50,919 bases of DNA from Candidatus Mediterraneibacter faecavium (GTDB taxonomy: Bacteria; Bacillota; Clostridia; Lachnospirales; Lachnospiraceae), in NCBI GenBank assembly GCA_019119995.1, contig DWVY01000066.1, positions 1 to 50,919 of the forward strand, read 5' to 3'. A program made the position numbers and the translations under genes. Positions 17,123-25,223 of the stretch are shown here, piece by piece. Below the pieces are notes generated by a model that saw only the letters and a program-made list of their open reading frames with translations, had not been told where the DNA came from and ran no database searches. Every line of letters starts with the position of its first letter. The first letter of the stretch is position 1.

Positions 17123-17695
17123 ATGGCAGTAAAGAAAACAACTGGGGCAGCTAAGACAGTTAAGGCAGAACCTGCGAAGGCTGAGACAAAAGCAGTAAAA
17201 GCAGAGCCGGCGAAAGAAACAGCGAAAGCAGAACCGGCAAAAGCAGCAGCCAAGACTGTAAAGGCAGAGAGCGCGAAAGCGATCGAGACAAAGAAAGACA
17301 CAACGAAAAAGCTTGAGACAAAAGCAGGAGTTTTAGTAGATACACCGGCAGCAGAAGAAAAGAAAGCTGCAGCGAAGACAGCAGCAAAGAAGACTACTGC
17401 AAAGAAGGCGACAGCAGCCAAGACAACTGCGGCTAAGAAGACGGCAGCAAAGAAAACAACAACGACAAAGAAAGCAGCAGCTAAGAAGGCTGAGATCAAG
17501 ACAGAGATGTACCTGCAGTTTTCCGGCAAAGAGTACTCTCAGGAAGAGATCCTTCAGAAAGTAAAAGACATCTGGACATATGATCTGCACCAGAATGTAG
17601 ATGATATCAAAGATGTACAGCTTTATCTGAAACCGGAAGAGTCCGCAGCATACTATGTTGTAAACGGCGTAGAGAGCGGAAAAGTGGTTCTGTAA
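17123..17695 (+). CDS. DUF6465-family protein with histone-H1-like Lys/Ala tail
   Basis: This 190-residue protein has two parts. Residues 1-127 are almost only Lys, Ala, Thr, Glu and Val with AKAEPAK and KKTAAKKT repeats, like the basic tails of bacterial H1-type nucleoid proteins. Residues 128-190 (MYLQFSGKEYSQEEILQKVK and onward) form the small DUF6465 domain, whose role is unknown. A DNA- or RNA-binding nucleoid protein is the natural guess for the tail, but nothing shows it directly. AGGAGGG lies upstream. It has its own strong promoter and a terminator, so it is a single-gene unit. Confidence 0.8.
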   Translation: MAVKKTTGAAKTVKAEPAKAETKAVKAEPAKETAKAEPAKAAAKTVKAESAKAIETKKDTTKKLETKAGVLVDTPAAEEKKAAAKTAAKKTTAKKATAAKTTAAKKTAAKKTTTTKKAAAKKAEIKTEMYLQFSGKEYSQEEILQKVKDIWTYDLHQNVDDIKDVQLYLKPEESAAYYVVNGVESGKVVL

Positions 17696-17727
17696 TTAAA
17701 TAGGCGGAGAGATATATAAGGAACTGT

Positions 17728-17782
17728 CACACGGCGGATATCATGATTGAAATATGATACCTGCCGGAGTGGCGGTTTTTTT
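17728..17782 (+). terminator. terminator after the DUF6465 gene
   Basis: ATATCAT pairs with ATGATA and flanking GGCGG with CTGCC, making a bulged stem. GGAGTGGCGG and a run of seven T follow. It ends the single-gene unit. Confidence 0.6.
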
Positions 17783-17882
17783 CTTGACAAAAATATACCA
17801 GAAGAAAGTTCCGGATTTATGTGTGAAATTCTTCGCAAGCGTGCTACAATAGGAAACAGAGAGCACTCATTGGAGAAAAGAA

Positions 17883-18512
17883 ATGGAGATGACCGGAATG
17901 GGAACAAAACAGCATGACATGCAGAAACAGAGGCTGGAGCAGCAGATCAGATTTATCATTGAAGTGGATAAAGTGAAAAATATTTTCCGCCAGACTTATC
18001 TGGCAGACGGGCAGCGCAAGGAGAATGATGCTGAGCATTCGTGGCATCTTGCGCTGTCCGCCGTGCTTTTAAAGGAACATATGAAAGAGGACGTGGACCT
18101 GACGAAAGTGATGATCATGGTGCTGATCCACGATCTGGTGGAGATCGACGCGGGGGATACTTATGCGTATGACGCTGCGGGCGCTGCGACGAAGCGGGAG
18201 CGGGAAGTGAAGGCTGCCGACCGTATCTTCGGACTTCTTCCGGAAGACCAGGGTACATATTTCCGAAAGCTCTGGGATGAATTTGAAGCGTATGAGAGTG
18301 CAGACGCGAAATTCGCACATCTGCTGGATAACTTCCAGCCCCTTTTGCTCAATGATGCGTCGGACGGCAGGAGTTGGACAGAGCACGGAGTCCACAAGTC
18401 TCAAGTGTGCAAGAGGAATGAAAAGATCCCTGAGACGTCGGAGATTGTATGGGAGAAGATGCTGGAGATCATGGATAAACATATTGAGGAAGGCCATCTG
18501 AAAGCAGACTGA
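17883..18512 (+). CDS. HD-domain phosphohydrolase, YfbR-like
   Basis: This 209-residue cytoplasmic protein has the metal-binding HD pattern: AEHSWHLALSA (first His near 45), LIHDLVEIDAGD (His-Asp pair near 81) and a later Asp in AHLLDNFQPLL. Relatives include the 5'-deoxynucleotidase YfbR and other HD hydrolases that remove phosphate from nucleotides. The substrate is not certain. The start at 17883 follows TTGGAGAAAAG; ATG at 17898 is a possible alternative. A spacer with four GATCAG words separates it from the sirtuin gene. Confidence 0.82.
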   Translation: MEMTGMGTKQHDMQKQRLEQQIRFIIEVDKVKNIFRQTYLADGQRKENDAEHSWHLALSAVLLKEHMKEDVDLTKVMIMVLIHDLVEIDAGDTYAYDAAGAATKREREVKAADRIFGLLPEDQGTYFRKLWDEFEAYESADAKFAHLLDNFQPLLLNDASDGRSWTEHGVHKSQVCKRNEKIPETSEIVWEKMLEIMDKHIEEGHLKAD

Positions 18513-18613
18513 GAGCCGGGGAAGGGCAGAGCGGGAACAGAGATTTATCGATCAGCAATTGATCAGAAATACGGATCAGGAAAGACAGATCAGTAGGAAA
18601 GGGGCGGATCATC

Positions 18614-19342
18614 ATGTATGAAAAGGAAATCGAACAGCTTCAGAAGATCATAGACGACAGCAGCAGGATCGTCTTTTTCGGCGGGGCAGGTGTGTCAACG
18701 GAGAGCGGGATACCGGATTTCCGCAGTGCGGATGGGATTTACCATCAGAAATATAAGTACTCGCCGGAGCAGGTGGTAAGCCACAGTTTCTTTATGAAAT
18801 ATCCGGAAGCCTTTTATGACTTCTATAAAGATAAGATGATGGCACTGGACGCGAAGCCGAATCCCGCGCATCTGAAACTGGCAGAGCTTGAAAAAGCGGG
18901 AAAGCTTACCGCGGTAGTGACCCAGAACATCGACGGTCTCCATCAGGCGGCGGGCAGCAAGACAGTTTATGAGCTGCACGGAAGCATCCACAGAAATTAC
19001 TGTACGAAGTGCGGGAAATTTTACGATGCACGTTATGTGAAAGAATCAGATGGGGTGCCGCGCTGCGAGTGCGGCGGGCTCATAAAGCCGGATGTGGTCT
19101 TGTATGAAGAAGGTCTTGACCAGAATGTGATACAGGGAGCGGTCAGAGCGATCGCGTCCGCCGATACGCTTATCATCGGAGGCACGTCTCTGGTAGTATA
19201 TCCGGCAGCAGGCTTTATCGACTACTTCCGGGGAAAACACCTTGTTGTGATAAATAAATCGTCCACGGGAAGAGCTGTCCGCGCGGAGCTTTCCATCTCT
19301 GCGCCGATCGGAGAGATCCTGGGGCAGATCAGAGTTCGGTAA
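18614..19342 (+). CDS. cobB: NAD-dependent protein deacylase, sirtuin family
   Basis: This 242-residue Sir2 enzyme removes acyl groups from lysines using NAD. Motifs include GGAGVSTESGIPDFRS (NAD binding, about 23-38), TQNIDGLH (about 103-110), catalytic His122 in ELHGSIH, and a zinc site from Cys130, Cys133, Cys151 and Cys153. Substrates are usually metabolic enzymes such as acetyl-CoA synthetase. AGGAAAGGGG precedes the start. A hairpin downstream belongs to the convergent gene. Confidence 0.93.
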   Translation: MYEKEIEQLQKIIDDSSRIVFFGGAGVSTESGIPDFRSADGIYHQKYKYSPEQVVSHSFFMKYPEAFYDFYKDKMMALDAKPNPAHLKLAELEKAGKLTAVVTQNIDGLHQAAGSKTVYELHGSIHRNYCTKCGKFYDARYVKESDGVPRCECGGLIKPDVVLYEEGLDQNVIQGAVRAIASADTLIIGGTSLVVYPAAGFIDYFRGKHLVVINKSSTGRAVRAELSISAPIGEILGQIRVR

Positions 19343-19384
19343 TCTGCGGAAAATACAGAAAAAGGAAATCCGTGGAAAATACAG

Positions 19385-19428
19385 AAAAAAGGATCCCGAA
19401 GAAGCAGCAGTACTTCTCCGGGATCCTT
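19385..19428 (-). terminator. terminator of the CmpB-like gene
   Basis: AAGGATCCCG-AAGAAG pairs with CTTCT-CCGGGATCCTT (19389-19428). On the minus strand a run of six T follows, as needed for termination of the gene at 19452-19997. On the plus strand there is no T run, so it may only weakly stop the sirtuin transcript. Confidence 0.8.
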
Positions 19429-19451
19429 GATATATCCGGTAGACACACGGT

Positions 19452-19997
19452 CTAAAAACAGTATGTATAAATAATATCTGCGATAAACAGTATCAATAAG
19501 ATCAGGCTGACGGTATATAATACCCGGTCAGACATTTTGCCGGTCAGCTTTTTGAACAGCGGCTGAAGCAGATAAAGGAAGACCATGCCGCCGATACCGA
19601 AACGGATGCTCGGATTCAGCGCGATCCTGCCTTCGAAATTAAACGAAAACCGGGTGTAGTCCCACAGCCATCCGCCCTGAGTGAACTCCATGATATAGCT
19701 GGCTATCAGTTCCAGAACGGTCGTGATGACCACGATACCGATAAAAACGAGCACCGGCGTTATCAACACTTTTCCCAGATACAGGCGTTTCTTCTGGAGT
19801 CCACCGAGAGAAAAGATCAGGATGAGCGCGCCCACTCCGTAGATGATGCAGTAAGGTCCGAACAGGACGCCGCGGTTCGAAAATCCCCAACGGTAAACGA
19901 CCACTTCCAGAAACACTTCGTAGATCCAACCGAGGATGGAGTACATCATAAAATAGAGATAGTATTCTGCAAATTTCTTCTGTATATTCTGTTTCAT
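19452..19997 (-). CDS. CmpB-like integral membrane protein (putative ABC-transporter type IV family)
   Basis: This 181-residue protein has about five hydrophobic segments. Near residues 14-50 it shows YFMMYSILGWIYEVFLE and GFSNRGVLFGPYCIIYGVG, and later FNFEGRIALNPSIRFGIGG. These are the hallmarks of the family annotated as putative ABC transporter permease (CmpB). The family has no proven transport role, and no ATPase lies beside it. Its own terminator makes it a single gene. Confidence 0.82.
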   Translation of the reverse strand: MKQNIQKKFAEYYLYFMMYSILGWIYEVFLEVVVYRWGFSNRGVLFGPYCIIYGVGALILIFSLGGLQKKRLYLGKVLITPVLVFIGIVVITTVLELIASYIMEFTQGGWLWDYTRFSFNFEGRIALNPSIRFGIGGMVFLYLLQPLFKKLTGKMSDRVLYTVSLILLILFIADIIYTYCF

Positions 19998-20065
19998 ATT
20001 TCCCCCTTCAGTAAAACAACATTTTCAAAAATGATTTGTGCCCGGTGTTGAAATGATCCTGGGAT

Positions 20066-20923
20066 TCAGCGTTCCCACCGTCCGGAAGCGCCGCAGGGCA
20101 GTATCAGACCTGATTCCGTCACCGGCAGTCCGATCTCCTGTGCCTCTACATGTCCGTTCCATGGTTTTAATTCGGTGGCTATCATGTAAGTGAGCACTGC
20201 CGGTGCAAGCCCTGTCGTGTATGAGTTTACCAGAAAGAACAGGGCGTCTTTTGACAGGATCTTTGTACACAGCTTAATGAGCGGATGGATCATATCCTCG
20301 ATCTTCCAGATCTCGCCTTTCGGGCCTCTCCCATAGGAAGGCGGATCCATGATGATGGCGTCATAGGTATTTCCCCGGCGTATCTCGCGCTCTACGAATT
20401 TCACACAGTCATCTACCAGCCAGCGGATCGGCGCGGCTTTCAGTCCGGAAGACACAGCGTTTTCCTTTGCCCATGTCACCATGCCTTTTGATGCATCTAC
20501 GTGTGTGACCTGAGCTCCTGCCGCAGCCGCTGCAAGGGTAGCACCGCCGGTGTAGGCGAACAGGTTCAGTACCTTGACCGGACGCCCGGCGCTGCGGATC
20601 TTCTCAGAGAACCAGTCCCAGTTTGTCGCCTGCTCGGGGAAGAGTCCGGTATGCTTGAAACTGAACGGTTTCAGATTAAAGGTAAGAGAACCGTAATGGA
20701 TCTGCCACTGTTTCGGCAGGCTGAAGAACTCCCATTCACCGCCTCCTTTTTTGCTACGGTGGTAATGTCCGTTCATGTGCTTCCATCCTCTGGCGTTTCT
20801 GGGTGTGTCCCAGATGACCTGGGGATCCGGCCGTACAAGGATATAATCTCCCCATCGTTCCAGCTTCTCTCCTTTGGAACAGTCGATGACTTCATAATCT
20901 TTCCAGTTGTCAGCTATCCACAT
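20066..20923 (-). CDS. SAM-dependent RNA methyltransferase, RlmI-like
   Basis: This 285-residue class I methyltransferase has a SAM loop (VLNLFAYTGGATLAAAAAGA, about 137-156), the acidic residue after strand 2 (VTHVDASKGM) and the catalytic-site motif MDPPSYGRG, as in RlmI and RlmK cytosine-5 or N7 rRNA methyltransferases. The N-terminal 120 residues are a partner domain without a PUA signature that I can identify. The start at 20923 follows GGAGAGG at good spacing; a frame from 20959 would add 12 unlikely residues. It is transcribed from a promoter back to back with that of yedF. Confidence 0.83.
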   Translation of the reverse strand: MWIADNWKDYEVIDCSKGEKLERWGDYILVRPDPQVIWDTPRNARGWKHMNGHYHRSKKGGGEWEFFSLPKQWQIHYGSLTFNLKPFSFKHTGLFPEQATNWDWFSEKIRSAGRPVKVLNLFAYTGGATLAAAAAGAQVTHVDASKGMVTWAKENAVSSGLKAAPIRWLVDDCVKFVEREIRRGNTYDAIIMDPPSYGRGPKGEIWKIEDMIHPLIKLCTKILSKDALFFLVNSYTTGLAPAVLTYMIATELKPWNGHVEAQEIGLPVTESGLILPCGASGRWER

Positions 20924-21018
20924 AAATATTTCCTCTCCAAAATAAACATATAAACACAAAATTTATTACAGATATGGCTTTTCCATATGTACAGCAGCTG
21001 AACCACAGCCGCTAAGTG

Positions 21019-21048
21019 ATTATAGCACAGAAGAGAGGAAAAGGGCAA
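21019..21048 (-). promoter_or_regulatory. promoter of the methyltransferase gene
   Basis: On the minus strand TTGCCC (21048-21043) and TATAAT (21024-21019) are 18 nt apart. Its -35 box directly abuts the -35 of the divergent yedF promoter, so the two may compete for polymerase. Confidence 0.5.
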
Positions 21049-21077
21049 TGGACGGCGGGAAAAGTATGTGGTATACT
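21049..21077 (+). promoter_or_regulatory. promoter of the selenium locus (yedF)
   Basis: TGGACG (21049-21054) and TATACT (21072-21077) are 17 nt apart and upstream of yedF, leaving a leader of about 50 nt. Confidence 0.5.
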
Positions 21078-21131
21078 TGACTGAGCAGCTGACGGCGTGA
21101 GCCGGACGAAGCGATAAGGAGCGTGATAAAG

Positions 21132-21773
21132 ATGATCACAGTAAATGCAATGGGGGATATCTGCCCGATCCCGGTCGTAAAGACGAAGAAAGCTCTCGGG
21201 GAGCTGAATGGACCGGGAGAGATAGAGGTTCTGGTGGACAACGAGACCGCAGTAAAGAATGTGACAAAGATGGCGAAGAGTTCAGGGGCTTCTGCAGAGT
21301 CAGAACAGCTCGGAGAAAAACAGTACCGGGTGCTGATCACGGTGGGAGAAGCTGCGGCAGAGCAGCTTAAGAGCGCACATAATGCGGATGCAAAGGCTCA
21401 GGTTCAGCCGGAGGCAGCCGCAGGCTGCAGGACATGCGTGGGCACGGTAGTAGCGATCGGTTCTGACAGGATGGGAGAGGGCAGCGAAGAACTGGGGCAT
21501 ATCCTCATGAAGAGCTTTATTTTTGCCCTGACCCAATTAGATGACCTGCCGGATAAGATTCTTTTCTATAACGGCGGGGCAAAGATCACGATCGAAGGTT
21601 CCGAGAGCCTTGAGGATCTGAAAACCCTTGAGGAACAGGGAGTAGAGATCATGACATGCGGGACATGTCTGGATTATTACGGAATTAAGGACAAGCTTGC
21701 GATCGGCAGCGTGACAAATATGTACAGTATTGTTGAGACGCTCCAGAGCGCGATGAACGTGATCCGTCCATAG
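21132..21773 (+). CDS. yedF: selenium-metabolism sulfurtransferase-like protein YedF
   Basis: This 213-residue two-domain protein has an N-terminal TusA/SirA domain with the CPxP motif (Cys11 in GDICPIPVVKTKKAL). Its C-terminal DsrE-like domain (about 110-213) contains a cysteine-containing MTCGTCLDYYGI segment. YedF is consistently found with selD in selenium-using bacteria and may carry persulfide-like selenium. AAGGAG is 10 nt before the ATG at 21132; a GTG at 21123 is too close to it. It is the first gene of the selenium operon. Confidence 0.92.
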   Translation: MITVNAMGDICPIPVVKTKKALGELNGPGEIEVLVDNETAVKNVTKMAKSSGASAESEQLGEKQYRVLITVGEAAAEQLKSAHNADAKAQVQPEAAAGCRTCVGTVVAIGSDRMGEGSEELGHILMKSFIFALTQLDDLPDKILFYNGGAKITIEGSESLEDLKTLEEQGVEIMTCGTCLDYYGIKDKLAIGSVTNMYSIVETLQSAMNVIRP

Positions 21774-21780
21774 AATGATC

Positions 21781-21824
21781 GCTGCTCTTTGCGGCGGGAA
21801 GATCAGCCTGCTGCAAAGAGCAGC
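21781..21824 (+). promoter_or_regulatory. strong hairpin between yedF and selD
   Basis: GCTGCTCTTTGC (21781-21792) is perfectly complementary to GCAAAGAGCAGC (21813-21824), with a 20-nt loop. It lies 35 nt before the selD start and has no T run, so it is not a terminator. A role in RNA stability or translation of selD is possible. It does not follow an in-frame TGA, so it is not placed like a SECIS element. Confidence 0.65.
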
Positions 21825-21858
21825 GGCTTTAGAAGCGGACTGTAAGAGGTGCAGAGAT

Positions 21859-22923
21859 ATGAAAGAAGAAATCCGTCTGACTCAATTTGCGAAGCATGGG
21901 GGCTGTGCGGCGAAGATCGGGCCGGATACGCTTTCCCGCGTACTCGGGCGGCTGCCGAAGTTCAGCGATCCGGAGCTGATCGTCGGATTTGAGACGTCGG
22001 ACGATGCGGCGGTATATAAGATCACAGATGATGTGGCAGTGATCCAGACACTTGATTTTTTTACGCCGGTAGTGGATGATCCCTATACGTTCGGCCAGGT
22101 GGCGGCCACGAATGCATTAAGCGATGTATACGCAATGGGCGGCGAGCCTAAGATCGCGCTGAATATCGTATGTTTCCCGGGAGACCTTGATCCGGATATC
22201 TTAGGAGAGATATTAAGAGGCGGCGCGGACAAGGTAAGAGAAGCGGGAGCTGTCCTTGTAGGCGGTCACTCGATCCAGGACGATGTTCCGAAATACGGAC
22301 TGTCTGTAGCCGGACTTGTGCATCCGGATCATGTGTATAAAAACTTCGGATGCAGGAAAGGCGATGTGCTGATCCTTACAAAACAGCTCGGAAGCGGGAT
22401 CATCAATACGGCGGTAAAAGCGCAGATGGCATCGCCGGAGTCAGAGCGGGAAGTGATCCGTGTTATGACAACATTGAACAAAAAAGCGAAAGAAGCGGCG
22501 GCAGGATTTACTGTACATGCCTGTACGGACGTGACCGGATTCGGACTGCTGGGACACTGCGCGGAGATGGCAGACGCCAGCAGAGCGGTGATCGAGCTCG
22601 GAGCAGAGGGAATTGCTTTTATGCAGAATGCAAAAGAATATGCCGAGATGGGACTGATCCCGGGCGGTGCATACAGGAATCAGGAGCATGTAAGCCATCT
22701 CCTGGATGCCGGCGATGTGGCTGAGGTATATGTGGATCTGCTCAGTGATCCTCAGACTTCAGGCGGATTATTGTTTGCCGTGCCGGAGGGCGAAGCACAG
22801 GATATGCTGCAGGCATTTGAACAGGCAGATCTTGGAACAAAAGTCTCAGTGGTCGGAAGAGTGCTTGAGAGCGGTGTGGACAAGCCGTGCATCCGGCTGT
22901 GTCATAAGGCGGAAATGCGATGA
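21859..22923 (+). CDS. selD: selenide, water dikinase (selenophosphate synthase)
   Basis: SelD makes selenophosphate from selenide and ATP, the donor for selenocysteine, selenouridine and the selenium cofactor of some hydroxylases. The 354-residue protein starts MKEEIRLTQFAKHGGCAAKI. The catalytic position is cysteine (Cys16, TGT), not selenocysteine, and Lys19 is present. The second cysteine seen in E. coli is alanine. Later motifs include FFTPVVDDPYTFGQVAATNAL and TDVTGFGLLGH. The start at 21859 has AAGAGGT upstream; an in-frame start at 21775 would translate the hairpin. It overlaps the LysR gene (ATGA). Confidence 0.94.
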   Translation: MKEEIRLTQFAKHGGCAAKIGPDTLSRVLGRLPKFSDPELIVGFETSDDAAVYKITDDVAVIQTLDFFTPVVDDPYTFGQVAATNALSDVYAMGGEPKIALNIVCFPGDLDPDILGEILRGGADKVREAGAVLVGGHSIQDDVPKYGLSVAGLVHPDHVYKNFGCRKGDVLILTKQLGSGIINTAVKAQMASPESEREVIRVMTTLNKKAKEAAAGFTVHACTDVTGFGLLGHCAEMADASRAVIELGAEGIAFMQNAKEYAEMGLIPGGAYRNQEHVSHLLDAGDVAEVYVDLLSDPQTSGGLLFAVPEGEAQDMLQAFEQADLGTKVSVVGRVLESGVDKPCIRLCHKAEMR

Positions 22924-23816
22924 ATCTGAAACAATTGGAAGCTTTTGTGCGGGTGGCGGAGACGAAGAGCTTTTCGACAGCGGCAAAGATGCTTTTCCTC
23001 ACACAGCCTACGGTCAGCGCCCATATCGCATCGCTTGAGCGGGAGCTTAATACCTGCCTGCTGATCAGGAATACGAAAGGGGTCGCATTGTCGGAGGCAG
23101 GGAAGGAATTGTATGCGTATGCAGAACAGATGCTGGAACTGGAACAGAAGATACGGGAGAGGTTCGGGCTTACGGGCAGGCAGTCCGGCAGTGTGCTCAG
23201 GATCGCTGCTTCGACGATTCCATCCCAGTATCTTCTGCCGGATATCATGGCACGGTTCCGAAAGGAATATCCGGAAGAGCAGCTGAAGCTTTTTGAGACA
23301 GACAGTAGCGGTGTGGTAGAGATGATCCTGTCACATAAGGCGGATGTGGGATTTACCGGTACTGTGCTTGAGAGAGGCAGCTGTACTTATATTCCTTTTT
23401 ATCAGGATGAACTTGTCATCCTGACGCCTGCGGCGGAGAGATACAGAGCGAGAAAAGACGCTGATATTGCATCATGGATACCGGAGGAGCCGGTCATCTT
23501 AAGAGAAGAAGGATCGGGTACACGAAAAGAGGCGCTCCGGCTTCTTGCACAGACCGGGATTGATATAACCAGACTGAATGTGGCGGCGATGATGGAAAAT
23601 CAGGAGACGATCAAGCGGTCAGTGAGCAGCGGCATGGGGATATCCATTCTTTCAAAGCTGGCGGCAAGGGAGGAAATAGACAGCGGAAAACTTCTTGCCT
23701 TTCCTCTTGGCGAGACGGGCGGAAAGCGAGATATCAACGTTGTCTATGACGCGGGATATCCGAGCCTTCCCGCAGCAGATAAATTCATAAAAACAGTCAA
23801 GCAGATGTATCTGTGA
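22920..23816 (+). CDS. selenium-locus LysR-family regulator
   Basis: This 298-residue LysR protein has a winged helix (MNLKQLEAFVRVAETKSFS, TQPTVSAHIASLERELN) and an effector domain from about residue 93 (SVLRIAASTIPSQYLLP). LysR genes overlapping selD recur in Firmicutes selenium loci, which suggests control by a selenium or sulfur compound. It overlaps selD by 4 nt. It is followed by a terminator, then a palindromic promoter for the desulfurase gene, its probable target. Confidence 0.88.
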   Translation: MNLKQLEAFVRVAETKSFSTAAKMLFLTQPTVSAHIASLERELNTCLLIRNTKGVALSEAGKELYAYAEQMLELEQKIRERFGLTGRQSGSVLRIAASTIPSQYLLPDIMARFRKEYPEEQLKLFETDSSGVVEMILSHKADVGFTGTVLERGSCTYIPFYQDELVILTPAAERYRARKDADIASWIPEEPVILREEGSGTRKEALRLLAQTGIDITRLNVAAMMENQETIKRSVSSGMGISILSKLAAREEIDSGKLLAFPLGETGGKRDINVVYDAGYPSLPAADKFIKTVKQMYL

Positions 23817-23860
23817 AGGTACATTTTGACTGGCCGATCAGAAATATATTTTGGCGATTT

Positions 23861-23898
23861 ACCGCTTATAGATATTGTCTATAAGCGGTGCTTTTTTA
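23861..23898 (+). terminator. terminator after the selenium LysR gene
   Basis: ACCGCTTATAGA (23861-23872) pairs perfectly with TCTATAAGCGGT (23878-23889) across a 5-nt loop. GCTTTTTTATTTT follows. Confidence 0.9.
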
Positions 23899-23908
23899 TT
23901 TTCGTTTT

Positions 23909-23949
23909 CGATTAGACGTAATCGGGAAAGAACCCTATACTTAAAGTAT
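23909..23949 (+). promoter_or_regulatory. promoter and palindromic operators of the desulfurase-yedE unit
   Basis: CGATTA-GACG-TAATCG (23909-23924) is a perfect palindrome over the -35 region. ATACTT-A-AAGTAT (23937-23949) is a second one covering the -10 (TATACT, 23936-23941). The -35 itself is poor (TAGACG, 17 nt away), as at activator-dependent LysR promoters. AAAAGGAG follows before the gene at 23979. Confidence 0.55.
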
Positions 23950-23978
23950 GCATCGTGCAAAAAAGGAGTTGAAGATTT

Positions 23979-25115
23979 ATGATCTACATGGATAATGCGG
24001 CTACTACATTACATAAGCCGGACGCTGTCAAAGAGGCTGTCCTCGCCGCATTTGATACGATGGGAAATGCCGGGAGAGGAGCGTCGGAGCCGGCTCTGGA
24101 TGCTTCGAGGGTGATCTATGATACAAGAGAAAAGCTGGCACATTTATTTAACGCTGAATCGGCATCCCGTATCGTATTCACCGCGAACTCGACAGAGAGC
24201 CTCAATATAGCTATAAAGGGTCTGTTCCATCCCGGAGACCATGTGATCACGACTGTGCTCGAACATAATTCTGTTTTAAGACCTCTGTATGAATGCAGGG
24301 AGCACGGAGTAGAGCTTTCGATCCTTGGGTGCGATGAAAAGGGAAATATCTCATATGACGAGATGGAGAGCGCGGTAAAGGACAATACGAAAGCGGTTGT
24401 CTGTACGCATGCGTCGAATCTGACAGGCAATATGATCGATCTGGACAGAGTGGGAGAGATTACGAAGAAACACGGGCTGCTTCTTGTCGTGGATGCGTCC
24501 CAGACAGCAGGTGTATGGCCCATCGATGTCTGGAAAACAGGGATCGATGTACTTTGTTTCACCGGACACAAAGGTCTGCTGGGACCACAGGGGACCGGAG
24601 GGATGTATGTGAAGACAGGGGTTGAGATCCGCCCGCTCCTCTCTGGGGGAAGCGGGATCGATACTTACAATCCGCATCATCCGTCCCAGATGCCGACAGC
24701 GTTGGAAGCCGGGACGCTGAACGGGCACGGGATCGCAGGTCTCGGGGCGGCAGTCTCGTATCTGGAAGAGACCGGGCTGGATGTGATCCGGGAGAAAGAA
24801 CAGTCCTTGATGCGGCGCTTTTATGCAGGTGTTTCCCGTATACCCGGTATTAAAGTATACGGTGATTTCAGCACATGGAAACGTGCGGCTATCGTATCTT
24901 TCAATATCGGTGACTATGACTCTTCGGAAGTCAGTGACGAGCTGAATATGGAGTACGGGATCGTGACGCGCCCGGGAGCCCACTGTGCGCCGCTCATGCA
25001 CCGGGCGCTGGGAACCGTGGAACAGGGAGCCGTCAGGTTCAGCTTTTCCCACTACAATACAGAAGAAGAGGTAGATGCCGCCATCCGGGCGGTGGAAGAA
25101 CTGGTACGGGAGTGA
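23979..25115 (+). CDS. cysteine-desulfurase-family PLP enzyme of the selenium locus
   Basis: This 378-residue class V aminotransferase has the PLP lysine Lys198 in FTGHKGLLGPQG, the cofactor-binding Asp in VVDASQTAG, and Cys336 in RPGAHCAPLMH as the likely persulfide- or perselenide-forming residue. It starts MIYMDNAATTLHKP. Members of this subfamily beside selD and yedE probably deliver selenium or sulfur from (seleno)cysteine, but this was not shown here. It is separated from yedE by a short tandem duplication and has its own promoter. Confidence 0.85.
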   Translation: MIYMDNAATTLHKPDAVKEAVLAAFDTMGNAGRGASEPALDASRVIYDTREKLAHLFNAESASRIVFTANSTESLNIAIKGLFHPGDHVITTVLEHNSVLRPLYECREHGVELSILGCDEKGNISYDEMESAVKDNTKAVVCTHASNLTGNMIDLDRVGEITKKHGLLLVVDASQTAGVWPIDVWKTGIDVLCFTGHKGLLGPQGTGGMYVKTGVEIRPLLSGGSGIDTYNPHHPSQMPTALEAGTLNGHGIAGLGAAVSYLEETGLDVIREKEQSLMRRFYAGVSRIPGIKVYGDFSTWKRAAIVSFNIGDYDSSEVSDELNMEYGIVTRPGAHCAPLMHRALGTVEQGAVRFSFSHYNTEEEVDAAIRAVEELVRE

Positions 25116-25181
25116 TCCTGTGCATCAGGAAGAAAACAGGCACAGGAGTGATCCTGTGCACCGGAAAGAAAACGGCATGGG
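25109..25181 (+). repeat. short tandem duplication spanning the desulfurase stop codon
   Basis: The sequence GGGAGTGATCCTGTGCA and its continuation (to about 25145) is followed by a near copy starting GGAGTGATCCTGTGCAC at about 25146. The unit is about 36 bp. The first copy contains the end and stop codon of the desulfurase gene, so the second is a non-coding duplicate of the gene end. Confidence 0.7.
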
Positions 25182-25223
25182 AATGAGAGACTGTGCCGTA
25201 GATAAGCAGGAGGGAAAAGAAAC

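Noticed and set aside
18541-18605. Four GATCAG words as a possible regulatory array
   Set aside because: The spacing is uneven, the word is short, and no promoter overlaps them.
21781-21824. SECIS element for selenocysteine
   Set aside because: No in-frame TGA with coding sequence beyond it precedes the hairpin, and SelD has a TGT cysteine codon at the catalytic site.
21775-21858. In-frame extension of selD upstream of 21859
   Set aside because: It would translate the intercistronic hairpin, lacks a ribosome-binding site and does not match SelD N-termini.
25109-25181. CRISPR-like repeats
   Set aside because: Only two adjacent copies without spacers, one of which is the end of a gene.
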